NCBI GenBank assembly: GCA_029247315.1
Contig: JAQWLM010000121.1
Location: forward strand, 35,504 to 99,503
DNA from: AAA164-E04 sp014239995
GTDB taxonomy: Bacteria; Verrucomicrobiota; Verrucomicrobiia; Limisphaerales; AAA164-E04
DNA length: 64,000 bases
Direction: 5' to 3'
Under the pieces are notes generated by a model. The model was not told where the DNA came from and ran no database searches. It saw nothing but the letters and a program-made list of their open reading frames with translations. Of this stretch, positions 44,506 through 53,522 are shown piece after piece. Made by a program: the position numbers and the translations under genes. Each line of letters begins with the position of its first letter. The first letter of the stretch is position 1.

Positions 44506-44598
44506 GAGAAAAAAAAAGAATCAACTGGAATACTGGCTTTTGTGCCTCTTTCTTTCCTGTTCGCTGAAGCCCATCTGAGGATACGTTTTGGAAGGAAA

Positions 44599-45561
44599 TT
44601 ACCCCTGGCCTAACAGGCTGCCTACCCGGATGGGGCTCCCGGAAAGGAACGCTGAAGCAGGCATTGCCCTCCCTCCCTGACGTTGAATCTCGATAATTTC
44701 CAGCACTCCATCACCCGTCAAAACCTTCAAGCCATCCTTGTCTGATTGGAGTATTTCTCCTGGATTACCACGCGCATTGGAGATCGTTGAGAGCTTGACC
44801 GCCCGTATCTTGAGACGCTCCCTGAGTCCAGATGATCCCTCAAAATCAGTGTAGCAACCAGGCCATGACCAGAGAGCACGCACCTGCCTGTCCAGAACAA
44901 TGGCCGGTTGAGACCAGTCCATAAGCCCATCCTCCTTTTCAATTTTACGTGCATGGCTGACCTCATTGGAAGACTGTGGCATGGGTTTCATGACCCCCGC
45001 AATATAGTCATGAAGTGCAGATTGCAACAATGTGGCAGCCGCCTCTGACAATTGATCATGCAAGATGAGCGCCGAGGTATCAGATTGAATGGGCACTTTG
45101 ACGGTGGAGATGACCGGTCCGGTATCCATACCCTTATCCATTTTCATCAAGCTCACGCCTGTAACGCAATCCCCATTCCAGATAGCCCACTGGATGGGAG
45201 CCGCCCCACGGTATTTGGGGAGCAAGGAGGTATGGAGATTCAAACAACCATGCCTGGGAATCTCAAGGACTGCGGGTGACAACAACTGGCCATAAGCCAT
45301 GACCACGGCAATATCCAGCTGTAGGGACTTCAACCACTCCAGACATGTATCGTCGCTCCGGAGTCTCTCGGGCTGCATCACCGGCAATTCCAGCTCCACT
45401 GCAAGCGCCTTGGTAGGCGTTGAAGCGATTTTCATGCGACGCCCGCTGGGGCGATCCGGCTGAGACACCAAACCCAGAAGTTCCACCTCAGGCATGGTCT
45501 CCATGGCGCGCATGACGGGACAAGCAATGGCACCCGTCCCTAGAAAAACAGCTCGAATCAT
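44599..45561 (-). CDS. fmt: Methionyl-tRNA formyltransferase
   Basis: Fmt formylates initiator Met-tRNA using 10-formyl-tetrahydrofolate; the formyl group is later removed by Def. The 320-residue length is typical. The N-terminal fold begins with RAVFLGTGAIACPVM. The catalytic region GCLNLHTSLLPKYRGAAPIQWAIWNGD carries the conserved Asn and His and the SLLPxYRG loop. MKMDKGMDTGPVI supplies the conserved Asp region. The C-terminal OB-like tRNA-binding domain is present. It lies 120 bases from the next upstream gene. Confidence 0.94.
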   Translation of the reverse strand: MIRAVFLGTGAIACPVMRAMETMPEVELLGLVSQPDRPSGRRMKIASTPTKALAVELELPVMQPERLRSDDTCLEWLKSLQLDIAVVMAYGQLLSPAVLEIPRHGCLNLHTSLLPKYRGAAPIQWAIWNGDCVTGVSLMKMDKGMDTGPVISTVKVPIQSDTSALILHDQLSEAAATLLQSALHDYIAGVMKPMPQSSNEVSHARKIEKEDGLMDWSQPAIVLDRQVRALWSWPGCYTDFEGSSGLRERLKIRAVKLSTISNARGNPGEILQSDKDGLKVLTGDGVLEIIEIQRQGGRAMPASAFLSGSPIRVGSLLGQG

Positions 45562-45682
45562 ATGTCGAAAGCGATCAGAGTACTCTGAAAAAACTTTGAA
45601 TCCGCCTGATGATCAAAAAAATCCGTACAGCCTGGAGGGTAGTCCCTTGCAGGGTTCGGCAAAGGAGGATGCAGACCAATGC

Positions 45683-46660
45683 TCAGGCACCTTTGTTACG
45701 CACTTCGATCTTTACAATTTCGCCGAAACCAACCGAAACCTCCTGGGCTCCCTGCTGGAGTTTCACGTGCATTTCACCGGCTGAAATGCGCGTGATACGC
45801 GTCACCACGTATTCACGCTTCACCGTCTTGATCGCAATCACAAGGTTCTTGATCGCTGCTGAAGGCACAACCCGGAAGAATTCAGTAAACTTAGTTTCGA
45901 TAAAATTACGATTAAAGTTGGTATCATCCTTAGAAAACACAGCCCCAGAGAGCCCACCAGAGGCAGCAGCAGCACCCGCCGTCGAAGCCTTCGCTAGACC
46001 AAGCCCAGACTTTGCAACAGATGCAGGAGGAGGAGGAGGAGGCGTATCACCAGTTGCAGCAACATTTCCCTCAAGCACTTCAGGTGCAGCAACTTCCTCA
46101 TAATTAGAAACCTTCTCCTCAGGAGACAGAGAAATAAACAAGATGGGACCAATGAAGGGCATGACCGCCGAGAGACCACAGACGAGTGCTACCGGCCGGC
46201 CTCGAAAAACGGCGATCTCGTAAGCAGCAAAAAGGTTGCCAGCGTATATGGCCATGAGGATCAGCAACCCCACAGGACTTGCCAGAGTTGAAAAAAAAGC
46301 GACCCTCGGTTCAGGGACAGGCATGCGATAGGGCTGACGAACGTTGATTTCAGGAGGATGGATTTCCTCTTCGGGCAGCTCGATGAATGGATCCACATAT
46401 TCGTGGTAGCCCTTCTTGATGTAGTCTGGCTGCTGTTGAATCCACTTGAGGGTTTCCTGGGAGAGGTAAACCAGATCAACACGCTCACTGAACGTGCCGA
46501 TTTTCCGCCGAATGATAAAACTCTCTTCGTTCATATCAGAGACAGTACCCTCGATCACGTTGCCATTTTCCATGGTAAAGGGATAGACATCGGCCGCGTC
46601 ACAAGGCGTTGCCCAACAAACAGCCAGACAGAGCGCCAGGATGGTGTAAATCTTTTGCAT
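45683..46660 (-). CDS. Uncharacterised membrane protein with signal peptide, two hydrophobic segments and a proline-rich linker
   Basis: I do not recognise a characterised family. The 325-residue protein has a cleavable-looking signal (YTILALCLAVCWATPCDA), and then a small beta-rich segment VYPFTMENGNVIEGTVSDMNEESFIIRRK resembling an Sm-like or PilZ-like strand pattern. Two hydrophobic stretches follow at about residues 125-185 (GLLILMAIYAGNLFAAYEIAV and ALVCGLSAVMPFIGPILFISL). After them come a Pro/Ala linker (GDTPPPPPPASV) and a C-terminal domain with NRNFIETKFTEFFRVVP and ISAGEMHVKLQQGAQEVSVGFGEIVKIEV. It is preceded by the RNase E/G gene and followed by fmt. A similar composition is known to me from uncharacterised verrucomicrobial proteins. 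Confidence 0.6.
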   Translation of the reverse strand: MQKIYTILALCLAVCWATPCDAADVYPFTMENGNVIEGTVSDMNEESFIIRRKIGTFSERVDLVYLSQETLKWIQQQPDYIKKGYHEYVDPFIELPEEEIHPPEINVRQPYRMPVPEPRVAFFSTLASPVGLLILMAIYAGNLFAAYEIAVFRGRPVALVCGLSAVMPFIGPILFISLSPEEKVSNYEEVAAPEVLEGNVAATGDTPPPPPPASVAKSGLGLAKASTAGAAAASGGLSGAVFSKDDTNFNRNFIETKFTEFFRVVPSAAIKNLVIAIKTVKREYVVTRITRISAGEMHVKLQQGAQEVSVGFGEIVKIEVRNKGA

Positions 46661-46730
46661 CTTTTATTTTCTAAGCAAGTTTAATGCCTTGGAACCAAGG
46701 ACCCTAAAAAAACAAGCCTCTCAAATCAAC

Positions 46731-46762
46731 TCCAATCCCTCCCAATTAGGGGAAGGATTGGA
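46731..46762 (-). terminator. Strong hairpin downstream of the RNase E/G gene
   Basis: TCCAATCC (46731-46738) pairs perfectly with GGATTGGA (46755-46762). After one mismatch an inner TCCC/GGGA adds four pairs, with a six-base loop. A run of seven Ts follows on the minus strand about 18 bases later, so it is an imperfect terminator or an mRNA-processing or stabilising hairpin. Confidence 0.45.
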
Positions 46763-46814
46763 TCGACCATACCATGCGAAAGGTTTCCTTGCATATTCCT
46801 TGGGGATTCAGGAG

Positions 46815-48869
46815 TCAGGATTCAGACCGTGCGAGCTCCTTGTTGCTGCCCAGGTCCACAATCCGAAATTCCTCATAGTGATAAGAGGGATCGGGACGAA
46901 AGGAGAGTTTACCAAAGTATTGTTTCTCCATCTGGATCACCAACTGCTCATCCTCAGTGCGAAGACGGTTGAAGACCTTGGGGTTCACAACGATCATAAG
47001 CTGATAATCTGACTCATCCCGTTGTCGTTTCTTGAGAATTTCACCCAGCTTCCGCTGAATTTCAACACTCATGGTGACCACGCTCTTCACCTTGCCCTTG
47101 CCAGAACAGTATGGACAATCGTCATGCACTGAGGCACGCACGCTCTCCGTCTGGCGCTGCCGCGTCATTTCCAGCAAACCCAATTGAGAAATGGGCAAGA
47201 CATGCGTTTTGGATTTATCCCGCTTAAGCCCAGCCTTGACCTTCTGGTAAACACTTTGCTGATCTCTCCTGGACTTCATGTCGATAAAATCCAGGATGAT
47301 CAATCCACCCACATTGCGGAGTCTCAACTGCCGGGCAATTTCGGATGCAGCCTCCAGATTGACCTTCAGTATGGTCGAGTCTTTTTCTTTTTGACTGCTT
47401 TTGTGTCGCCCCGTGTTGACATCAATTGCTATCAGTGCCTCCGTTTCATCAATCACGATGTAGCCCCCGCTTTTCAGATGCACCTGTCGCGTAAAGGTGC
47501 TCTGCAATTGGCGAGTGATGCCAAAGCGATCAAAAATAGGCTGCGTATCCTGGTAAAGCTTGACCTTATTGATCGAACGCTTCGAAATGCGGCTGATGGT
47601 ATCCTGAATGTGCTGATTTTCTTCCTTTGAGTCCACGACAATGCGCTCCACATCCTCCGTCAGGAAATCCCTCACAGTGCGCTCGATAAGGTCAGGTTCC
47701 TGAAAAATGCAATAGGGAGCCTTCTTACTACCGATAAGTTCCTGAATGCGTCGCCATTCCTCGACGAGGTAAGCCAAATCACGCACAAAATAACGTGACT
47801 TTTGCCCCTGACCAGCCGTTCTGATAATCACCCCCATGCCTTCTGGAATAGTGAGGTTGCGCACGATCCCTTTTAGGCGCTGTCGTTCCTGATTGTTATC
47901 GATCTTGCGCGAGATTCCACACTGATCTGAATTGGGAAGCAGTACAAGAAATCGGCCAGGAATGGCCAGGTTGGTAGTGATACGAGGTCCCTTGGTTCCG
48001 ATAGGCCCCTTGGTGACCTGCACGTGGATCTCAGAACCAATAGGGTAGAGGCGAGGAATATCCTTCTGCGTGATTTTGGGCCGCTGTTTTCTACCTTTTT
48101 TGCGTTCAACAACTTCAATATTGCTATCAAAGTTGCTCGGCACAATATCCCAATAGTGAAGAAAAGCGTTCTTCTCAAAACCGATATCCACAAAAGCAGC
48201 CTTCAGTCCATCCTCAAGGTTCTTCACGACTCCCTTGTAAATGCTCCCTACAAGGCGGTGCTCATTGTTACGCTCAATCGTAAATTCCTCCAAGGTGCCG
48301 TCTTCGAGGACTGCCACACGTGATTCCAAGGGTTCGACATTGATGATCAGCTCCTTGTGTTGCTTTTGCAAAGGAATGAACACACGTTTCACCTTGGAAA
48401 TGACCTTGTCCGCGGCGGCCCTGATGGTCCCCACGATCCCCTTCACGGGCTGGTCTGGAACGTCAACAGGCTTGTAGGGCTTGTCCGAGCTCTCCTCCTT
48501 TCTATTATCACGACGCTCTCGAGGACCCTTGCGACTGCCACCACGTCTTCCAGAGGAGGATCTCCGCTCGGCATTCCTCTCTGCTTTTACTTCCTCAGAT
48601 CCGGGTTTATCGCTTTCCTCTCGCTCCTTCAGCACTTCGTCCGAGGTGTCAGCTGGAAGCCCAGCTGCGATATTCTCAGATCGCTGAATTTCACGCGCAT
48701 GCCTTTGGTTATCATAGACGGACTCCTCATCTGCAGTGGGATTGCCAAGAACCTCAGCACGTGCGACGGCAGCCGCTTTTTGTGCTTTCTTGTTTTTTGT
48801 TCCCATACCCGCAGCGGGCTTAAATCTCATACTGCCACTTCTCCGGTGGCTTCCTTTACGTTGATTCAT
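46815..48869 (-). CDS. Ribonuclease E/G family protein with N-terminal extension
   Basis: A 684-residue endoribonuclease for mRNA decay and rRNA processing. The RNase E/G core starts near residue 170 with the S1 domain (IYKGVVKNLEDGLKAAFVDIG) and continues to NVGGLIILDFIDMKSRRDQ, which carries the catalytic aspartates. The zinc-link cysteines are in CPYCSGKG near residue 587. Before the core lies about 170 residues of highly charged, low-complexity sequence (GRRGGSRKGPRERRDNRKEE), so the disordered extension is at the N-terminus instead of the C-terminus as in E. coli RNase E. The gene follows rodA by 11 bases, a frequent linkage with mre genes. Confidence 0.92.
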   Translation of the reverse strand: MNQRKGSHRRSGSMRFKPAAGMGTKNKKAQKAAAVARAEVLGNPTADEESVYDNQRHAREIQRSENIAAGLPADTSDEVLKEREESDKPGSEEVKAERNAERRSSSGRRGGSRKGPRERRDNRKEESSDKPYKPVDVPDQPVKGIVGTIRAAADKVISKVKRVFIPLQKQHKELIINVEPLESRVAVLEDGTLEEFTIERNNEHRLVGSIYKGVVKNLEDGLKAAFVDIGFEKNAFLHYWDIVPSNFDSNIEVVERKKGRKQRPKITQKDIPRLYPIGSEIHVQVTKGPIGTKGPRITTNLAIPGRFLVLLPNSDQCGISRKIDNNQERQRLKGIVRNLTIPEGMGVIIRTAGQGQKSRYFVRDLAYLVEEWRRIQELIGSKKAPYCIFQEPDLIERTVRDFLTEDVERIVVDSKEENQHIQDTISRISKRSINKVKLYQDTQPIFDRFGITRQLQSTFTRQVHLKSGGYIVIDETEALIAIDVNTGRHKSSQKEKDSTILKVNLEAASEIARQLRLRNVGGLIILDFIDMKSRRDQQSVYQKVKAGLKRDKSKTHVLPISQLGLLEMTRQRQTESVRASVHDDCPYCSGKGKVKSVVTMSVEIQRKLGEILKKRQRDESDYQLMIVVNPKVFNRLRTEDEQLVIQMEKQYFGKLSFRPDPSYHYEEFRIVDLGSNKELARSES

Positions 48870-48880
48870 AACAAATATTT

Positions 48881-50080
48881 CTAGTAGTTCCTCTTGTGTA
48901 ATTTAATATTCTGCAAAAGCCCCATTGCCAGCATGAAACTAAGTGCGGAGGAACCTCCATCACTCAATAACGGCAGGGGCAGCCCTGTGACGGGCATTAG
49001 TCTGATGTTCATGCCAATGTTGATAAAAACGTGGCTGAACCAAAGCATGACAATACCGGTAGCAATCACCATCCCCATACGATCCCTGGCACGGGAGGCG
49101 GTTCTCAATCCCTGAAAGATCACGATGGCATTGAGCATCAAGATTGTCATGCTCCCCAAAAAACCCCACTCCTCGGCAATCACGGAGAATATGAAGTCAT
49201 TGTGCGCCACTGTTTTTGGGAGGTAACCCAGGGCATTTTGAGTTCCCTGGCACCACCCTTTGCCTGTCAACCCACCCGATCCGACCGAAATCAACGCCTG
49301 TTCAACGTTGTATTTGAACTTACGTTCCTCCAAGTCAGCCTTGCGCTTATCGGCAGGGCTTGCATCCTTGGGTGCAAACGACATACCAAAATAAACACGC
49401 AATCGGTTACTCTGGTAATCCTCAAGCTGCATGACTGGAAGCAACTTCGGAAAAAAAAGTGCATCCACTATGACCAGCAGCACCAGCAGTGTAGCCCCCC
49501 CCAAGAGGCGACTCAAAAACATGCGCGGGATCCCTGCAACAAACATCATGACGAGTCCCACTGGAATCAGCACCAGGGAAGAACCCAAATCCGGTTCCCT
49601 GAGGATCAGGCAAAAAGGTAAGCCAATCAATCCAAGTGCCTGAAAAAATATCCCAGGCACCCGGAGTTCATCCAAGGGCCGGCTAAGGAAATTTCCGAGG
49701 GCACAAATGGTCGCAATCTTTGCAAACTCTGATGGCTGGAGCTTGGTAAAACCCAAGGAAATCCAACGGCGCGCTCCGTGAACAGGCTCCTGGAACAAGA
49801 CAATCAATAAAAAGAGAATCGCCACCCAGTAAAACACCATCGACCATCGCGCTATCAAATGATAATCAACCAAACATATGGCAGTGGCAAGACCTAGCCC
49901 CAGGAGGAAAGCAGCAATTTGCCGCACATAACGATGCTGATACCAGTATTGTGGATCCGTAATGCCATGCACCGAAGCAGCGCTGTAGATGAATGAAACG
50001 CCAATGACAGCCAAACCGATCAAGGCCAATAACAGCACCCAATCCACTTGATATATCCATCGATTAGAGTGCCCGTTCAT
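48881..50080 (-). CDS. rodA: Rod-shape elongation transglycosylase RodA (SEDS family)
   Basis: A 399-residue SEDS-family membrane protein that polymerises lipid II glycan strands together with PBP2 during rod elongation. About ten transmembrane segments are visible. Conserved phrases are FIYSAASVHG near the start, LQPSEFAKIATICALG with the family's Ser-Glu region, and GWCQGTQNALGYLPKTVAHNDFIFSVIAEEWGF with the periplasmic loop region. The C-terminal TGLPLPLLSDGGSSALSFMLAMG is a SEDS hallmark. Its start overlaps the PBP2 gene by 17 bases, indicating coupling. Confidence 0.95.
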   Translation of the reverse strand: MNGHSNRWIYQVDWVLLLALIGLAVIGVSFIYSAASVHGITDPQYWYQHRYVRQIAAFLLGLGLATAICLVDYHLIARWSMVFYWVAILFLLIVLFQEPVHGARRWISLGFTKLQPSEFAKIATICALGNFLSRPLDELRVPGIFFQALGLIGLPFCLILREPDLGSSLVLIPVGLVMMFVAGIPRMFLSRLLGGATLLVLLVIVDALFFPKLLPVMQLEDYQSNRLRVYFGMSFAPKDASPADKRKADLEERKFKYNVEQALISVGSGGLTGKGWCQGTQNALGYLPKTVAHNDFIFSVIAEEWGFLGSMTILMLNAIVIFQGLRTASRARDRMGMVIATGIVMLWFSHVFINIGMNIRLMPVTGLPLPLLSDGGSSALSFMLAMGLLQNIKLHKRNY

Positions 50081-52028
50081 AGCCTCCCCTCATCAAGGTC
50101 TGCCGAATCGGCTTGATGGTCACTGGATTTGGTAAGTCCTTTAAGGTCCCATAAACGATTCTCGCCAAGGGAGCGCAACTTGTGCGGCCTGAAATGCCGT
50201 CATCGACAAAAACAACCACGGCATACCTCGGATCATCGAAAGGAGCGTAAGAAACAAACCAGGTGTGCTTGGTTTTTCGACCGTTAATTCGAAATTCCGT
50301 TTCAGCCGTACCCGTCTTACCTCCAATTCGATACCCGGGAATCCGACATGGTGCACCCGAACCAGCAGGATGCTCAACGTCTTCTAGCATCGCTTGCTGC
50401 ACAGTCGCCAAGTGATCCTGCGTTGCCTTCAATCTTCCACGCAGACGTGCTTCCGGCTTTGCTTCAAAAAGGCCATTGAGTGCAGGCATGATTGTTTCAA
50501 AACCAGCAACCACACGAGGCCAAAAAACACGACCACCATTAGCTACAGCGGCAGTCATCACAGCCATCTGGAGGGGGGTCACATCGATTTTTCCCTGACC
50601 GATGCTGAGATTGGCAGTATCACCTGGATACCACCCCTTGCGCAAAGTCTCAAGCGTGGGGAAATTACCAGCAGTTTCCTGGTAAGGCAGCAGACCTGTT
50701 TCTTGGCCTAAAAAAATCTGGTGTCCAGCATCCAAGATCGCCTCGGGACCCGCCTCCAGGCCAAAATGGATAAAATAAGCGTTGCAGGATCGATAGAATG
50801 CCCGGTCAAAATCGAAATATCCGGAGCCCGCAGTATCCGCAATACGACGACTTCCCAACTGGTAATATCCGTCACCGAAAAATTGCTCCTTTGGATGGAT
50901 CACACCTTTCTGAAGCCCGGCGAGACCAACCATGATCTTGAAGATGGATCCGGGAAGATATTGGCCATGAGTCGCACGATTGAAGAGTGGTTTTGGACCA
51001 GCAGGATCAATCATGGGATCATAGACTTTTGAGCTGAGAGGACCTGAAAAAATATTGGGGTCAAAACCAGGTACCGAGGCCAGGGCCAGAATATCGCCAT
51101 TCAAACAATCCATGACCACCACCGCACCTTTCCGGTGAGGATCCATGTGGCGCAGGGCTTTTTCTGCAGCCTCCTGAATACGGATATCAAGAGTCAAATA
51201 AAGGTTTTTACCCGGAAGGGAAGGAAGCCATTCCTCTTCCTCCTGGCGATAGATCATATTGTTCACCAGGATGGATTTGGCACCAGGCTCTCCACTCAAA
51301 TGCTGCTGGTATTGCCGCTCGAGCCCAGCCACCCCCTTGAAATCCGGAAGCTCATAGTCAAAAGACATCTGAAGGGTCGGAGCATTCTCAGACAATTGCC
51401 GGAACCTGGGACGCATATAACCCAAGAGGTGGGAAGCCAGGGAACCATTCGGATAATGCCGCGTTGAGCGAACTTCCAAATCAAACCCTCTGAGCCGAGA
51501 ACCTTGTTCCATGAAGCGTGCCATTTGTTCCCTGCTGAGTCCAATCAACGCCGGCATAGCGACATAACGATTGCGGGTATAGTGTTGCTCAAATTTACGC
51601 CGGATCAGGATGCTGGGTTCCCCTATGAGTCGACTCGCTTCATAGACAAGGTTGCTGACCGTATTGTAACGAGCGTCTTTCTGGAGCTTCAGGCTTTCCT
51701 TGTATGAAAGTTTTCTGTCTCCCTTGAAGCGTTTATAAGTCTGCCGAAAATCATCCCGAAGCTGATCGAGATAAAGCACGACGTTGAACTTGGGCTGATT
51801 ATCGGCAAGCAAACGTCCATATCGATCATAGATGCGTCCACGAGGCGCTGGAATCCTTACCGTTCGGTAAGATTGGACCTCTCGATACTTCTCATATTTT
51901 TTGAAGGAAACAATTTGAACATACCATAAACCCACCGCAAGGATGCCAAAAAGCAGCAGCAAAACTAAAGTCAGCCATTGGAGACCAGAGTCTTTGCGAC
52001 GCATGCTGTTGAGGGGTTGCATGTTCAT
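50064..52028 (-). CDS. mrdA: Penicillin-binding protein 2 (class B transpeptidase)
   Basis: This transpeptidase cross-links peptidoglycan and is the partner of RodA. The N-terminal transmembrane helix (TLVLLLLFGILAVGLWYV) and the PBP dimerisation region (RIPAPRGRIYDRYGRLLADNQP) come first. The transpeptidase motifs are complete: S-x-x-K as GSIFK near residue 360, S-x-N as RSCNAYF near 412 and K-T-G as GGKTGTAE near 572. Length 654 is normal. The gene sits between mreD and rodA. Confidence 0.95.
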   Translation of the reverse strand: MNMQPLNSMRRKDSGLQWLTLVLLLLFGILAVGLWYVQIVSFKKYEKYREVQSYRTVRIPAPRGRIYDRYGRLLADNQPKFNVVLYLDQLRDDFRQTYKRFKGDRKLSYKESLKLQKDARYNTVSNLVYEASRLIGEPSILIRRKFEQHYTRNRYVAMPALIGLSREQMARFMEQGSRLRGFDLEVRSTRHYPNGSLASHLLGYMRPRFRQLSENAPTLQMSFDYELPDFKGVAGLERQYQQHLSGEPGAKSILVNNMIYRQEEEEWLPSLPGKNLYLTLDIRIQEAAEKALRHMDPHRKGAVVVMDCLNGDILALASVPGFDPNIFSGPLSSKVYDPMIDPAGPKPLFNRATHGQYLPGSIFKIMVGLAGLQKGVIHPKEQFFGDGYYQLGSRRIADTAGSGYFDFDRAFYRSCNAYFIHFGLEAGPEAILDAGHQIFLGQETGLLPYQETAGNFPTLETLRKGWYPGDTANLSIGQGKIDVTPLQMAVMTAAVANGGRVFWPRVVAGFETIMPALNGLFEAKPEARLRGRLKATQDHLATVQQAMLEDVEHPAGSGAPCRIPGYRIGGKTGTAETEFRINGRKTKHTWFVSYAPFDDPRYAVVVFVDDGISGRTSCAPLARIVYGTLKDLPNPVTIKPIRQTLMRGGYERAL

Positions 52029-52032
52029 AAAA

Positions 52033-52590
52033 TCAGTGATAGTGCCGATTGCGTTTCACTTCCACCACAGTTCGGTGCCAGGGTTTTGCCATCGGTTCAT
52101 ACGACACCCACCGATCCAACTGGTTCAATATTATGAAAAGAAAGGGGCCCACCAGGCCACACATCAGGGCGTTGACCATGATCTGCCAAGGGGTACCCCA
52201 GCCAATCAAAGGCTCCATGCCACTCCCCCAAAGGAACAAAACGGACATAAATGTATTAAGCGCACCTGCTGAAAAACAAATGAAGCTTTGAGCTGCCAAT
52301 TGTCCTTTGAGGATCATTTCGTGCGCGCCGTGCAGTATGAAGGACGTTAGAGTGAGGGACAAAAGCGAGGTTCCGAGGGGATTGGCGGACAGTAAATCCA
52401 GCCAAGTGCCGCTGACCAAGGCGACCCCGACCATCACCCTGCGACCACCGTGCAAGGCAGCATAAGCGGCGAATACAGGCAGAAGGTCAACCTGAGCTCG
52501 CCAGCGCCCTTCAATGATCGACCACCTGGCTTCGAGGTATACAGAAGCCATCGCGACTAAAATCATGCATGTGAATGTGGAACGAGACAT
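52033..52590 (-). CDS. mreD: Rod-shape-determining protein MreD-like
   Basis: A 185-residue polytopic membrane protein with about five hydrophobic segments. MreD is poorly conserved, so assignment rests on the size, the hydrophobicity pattern, the segment VALVSGTWLDLLSANPLGTS (the family has G-x-x-x-D-x-x-x-x-x-x-x-G) and its position between mreC and mrdA. It ends 4 bases before the PBP2 gene starts. It is a membrane part of the elongasome. Confidence 0.82.
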   Translation of the reverse strand: MSRSTFTCMILVAMASVYLEARWSIIEGRWRAQVDLLPVFAAYAALHGGRRVMVGVALVSGTWLDLLSANPLGTSLLSLTLTSFILHGAHEMILKGQLAAQSFICFSAGALNTFMSVLFLWGSGMEPLIGWGTPWQIMVNALMCGLVGPFLFIILNQLDRWVSYEPMAKPWHRTVVEVKRNRHYH

Positions 52591-52605
52591 GGTTGGATCC
52601 TTCGA

Positions 52606-53493
52606 CTAGGGCAATGGCAACATTGAGGGCGTATCGACCTCACTCGGTTTTTGGGGTTCGCTGGACTCAGGCAACTTCAGCCACACCATTTCTAATCGAT
52701 TCAAGTCCACCGTCAGCCTTACCCGAGCCTCGGCAAACAAACCAACACCAGAAAAACGGCTATCAATGATATGCCCAATATGAATACCACGCGGGAATCC
52801 ACCGCCCATGCCACTGGTGACAACCTTGGTTCCAGGATGCAACTCGGCGCTGGAGGGTAGGTGTTGGAAATCAACAAGCCTTGGATTGAACGAAGTATCC
52901 CGACCCGGCATGATGGTTCCATGCGCTTCCTCATCACCGGAATTACCCCTCCCCTTGGACAGCATGGCAGCAACCCGACAATGGGGATCCCCAACCAGGC
53001 GAACCAGGGATCGATGCCGTCCCACCTGCTCAACCTTTCCGACCAGCCCCATGGGTGATAAAACCGGAACACTTTCGACCACGCCATCATCGGTTCCAAC
53101 GTTGATATAAAGACTGCGCCACCAATTTGAAGGGTCCTGAACAAGCACCCGAGCTGGTAGAAGTCGCCAGGGTTGTTTCTTCTTCCAGCCGATTGCCTCC
53201 CGCAGAAGAATGTTCTCGGAGAGCACCGCCTCTTTTTGGAGCATGGCGATCTTGACACCTTGCAGTTCCCGCCGCAGGCGCTGGTTCTCACGCAGAATTT
53301 CCTGCTTGGAAACCACGAGCTTGCGAGCAGCTTCAACCGGTTGACCGACAGTCTCCGCTAAGCCCAAAAAAGGCAAGAAAACGCCTGCAACCATCCACTT
53401 GAGTTGGCTGTTGACGCGCACCGGCAAGCTTAGCAGGAATGCACCTGCCAGTATAACCGAGCAAACTGTGATGATATTGGGGTACTTAAGCAT
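52606..53493 (-). CDS. mreC: Rod-shape-determining protein MreC
   Basis: A 295-residue bitopic membrane protein with a short cytoplasmic tail, an N-terminal transmembrane helix (ITVCSVILAGAFLLSLPV) and a coiled coil (KQEILRENQRLRRELQG...) around residues 65-100. A periplasmic double beta-barrel domain follows. Motifs are ARVLVQDPSNWWRSLYINVGTDDGV, the classical MreC W-x-x-x-x-x-I-N-x-G block, and KVVTSGMGGGFPRGIHIG. It scaffolds PBP2 and links the MreB filament to the cell wall machinery. The gene lies 29 bases after mreB. Confidence 0.94.
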   Translation of the reverse strand: MLKYPNIITVCSVILAGAFLLSLPVRVNSQLKWMVAGVFLPFLGLAETVGQPVEAARKLVVSKQEILRENQRLRRELQGVKIAMLQKEAVLSENILLREAIGWKKKQPWRLLPARVLVQDPSNWWRSLYINVGTDDGVVESVPVLSPMGLVGKVEQVGRHRSLVRLVGDPHCRVAAMLSKGRGNSGDEEAHGTIMPGRDTSFNPRLVDFQHLPSSAELHPGTKVVTSGMGGGFPRGIHIGHIIDSRFSGVGLFAEARVRLTVDLNRLEMVWLKLPESSEPQKPSEVDTPSMLPLP

Positions 53494-53522
53494 TCCGCCC
53501 CGTTTTCCAGGGGCGAACGCAA

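Noticed and set aside
49031..49621. Plus-strand frame of 196 codons opposite rodA
   Set aside because: RodA motifs are intact on the other strand and the frame has no family features.
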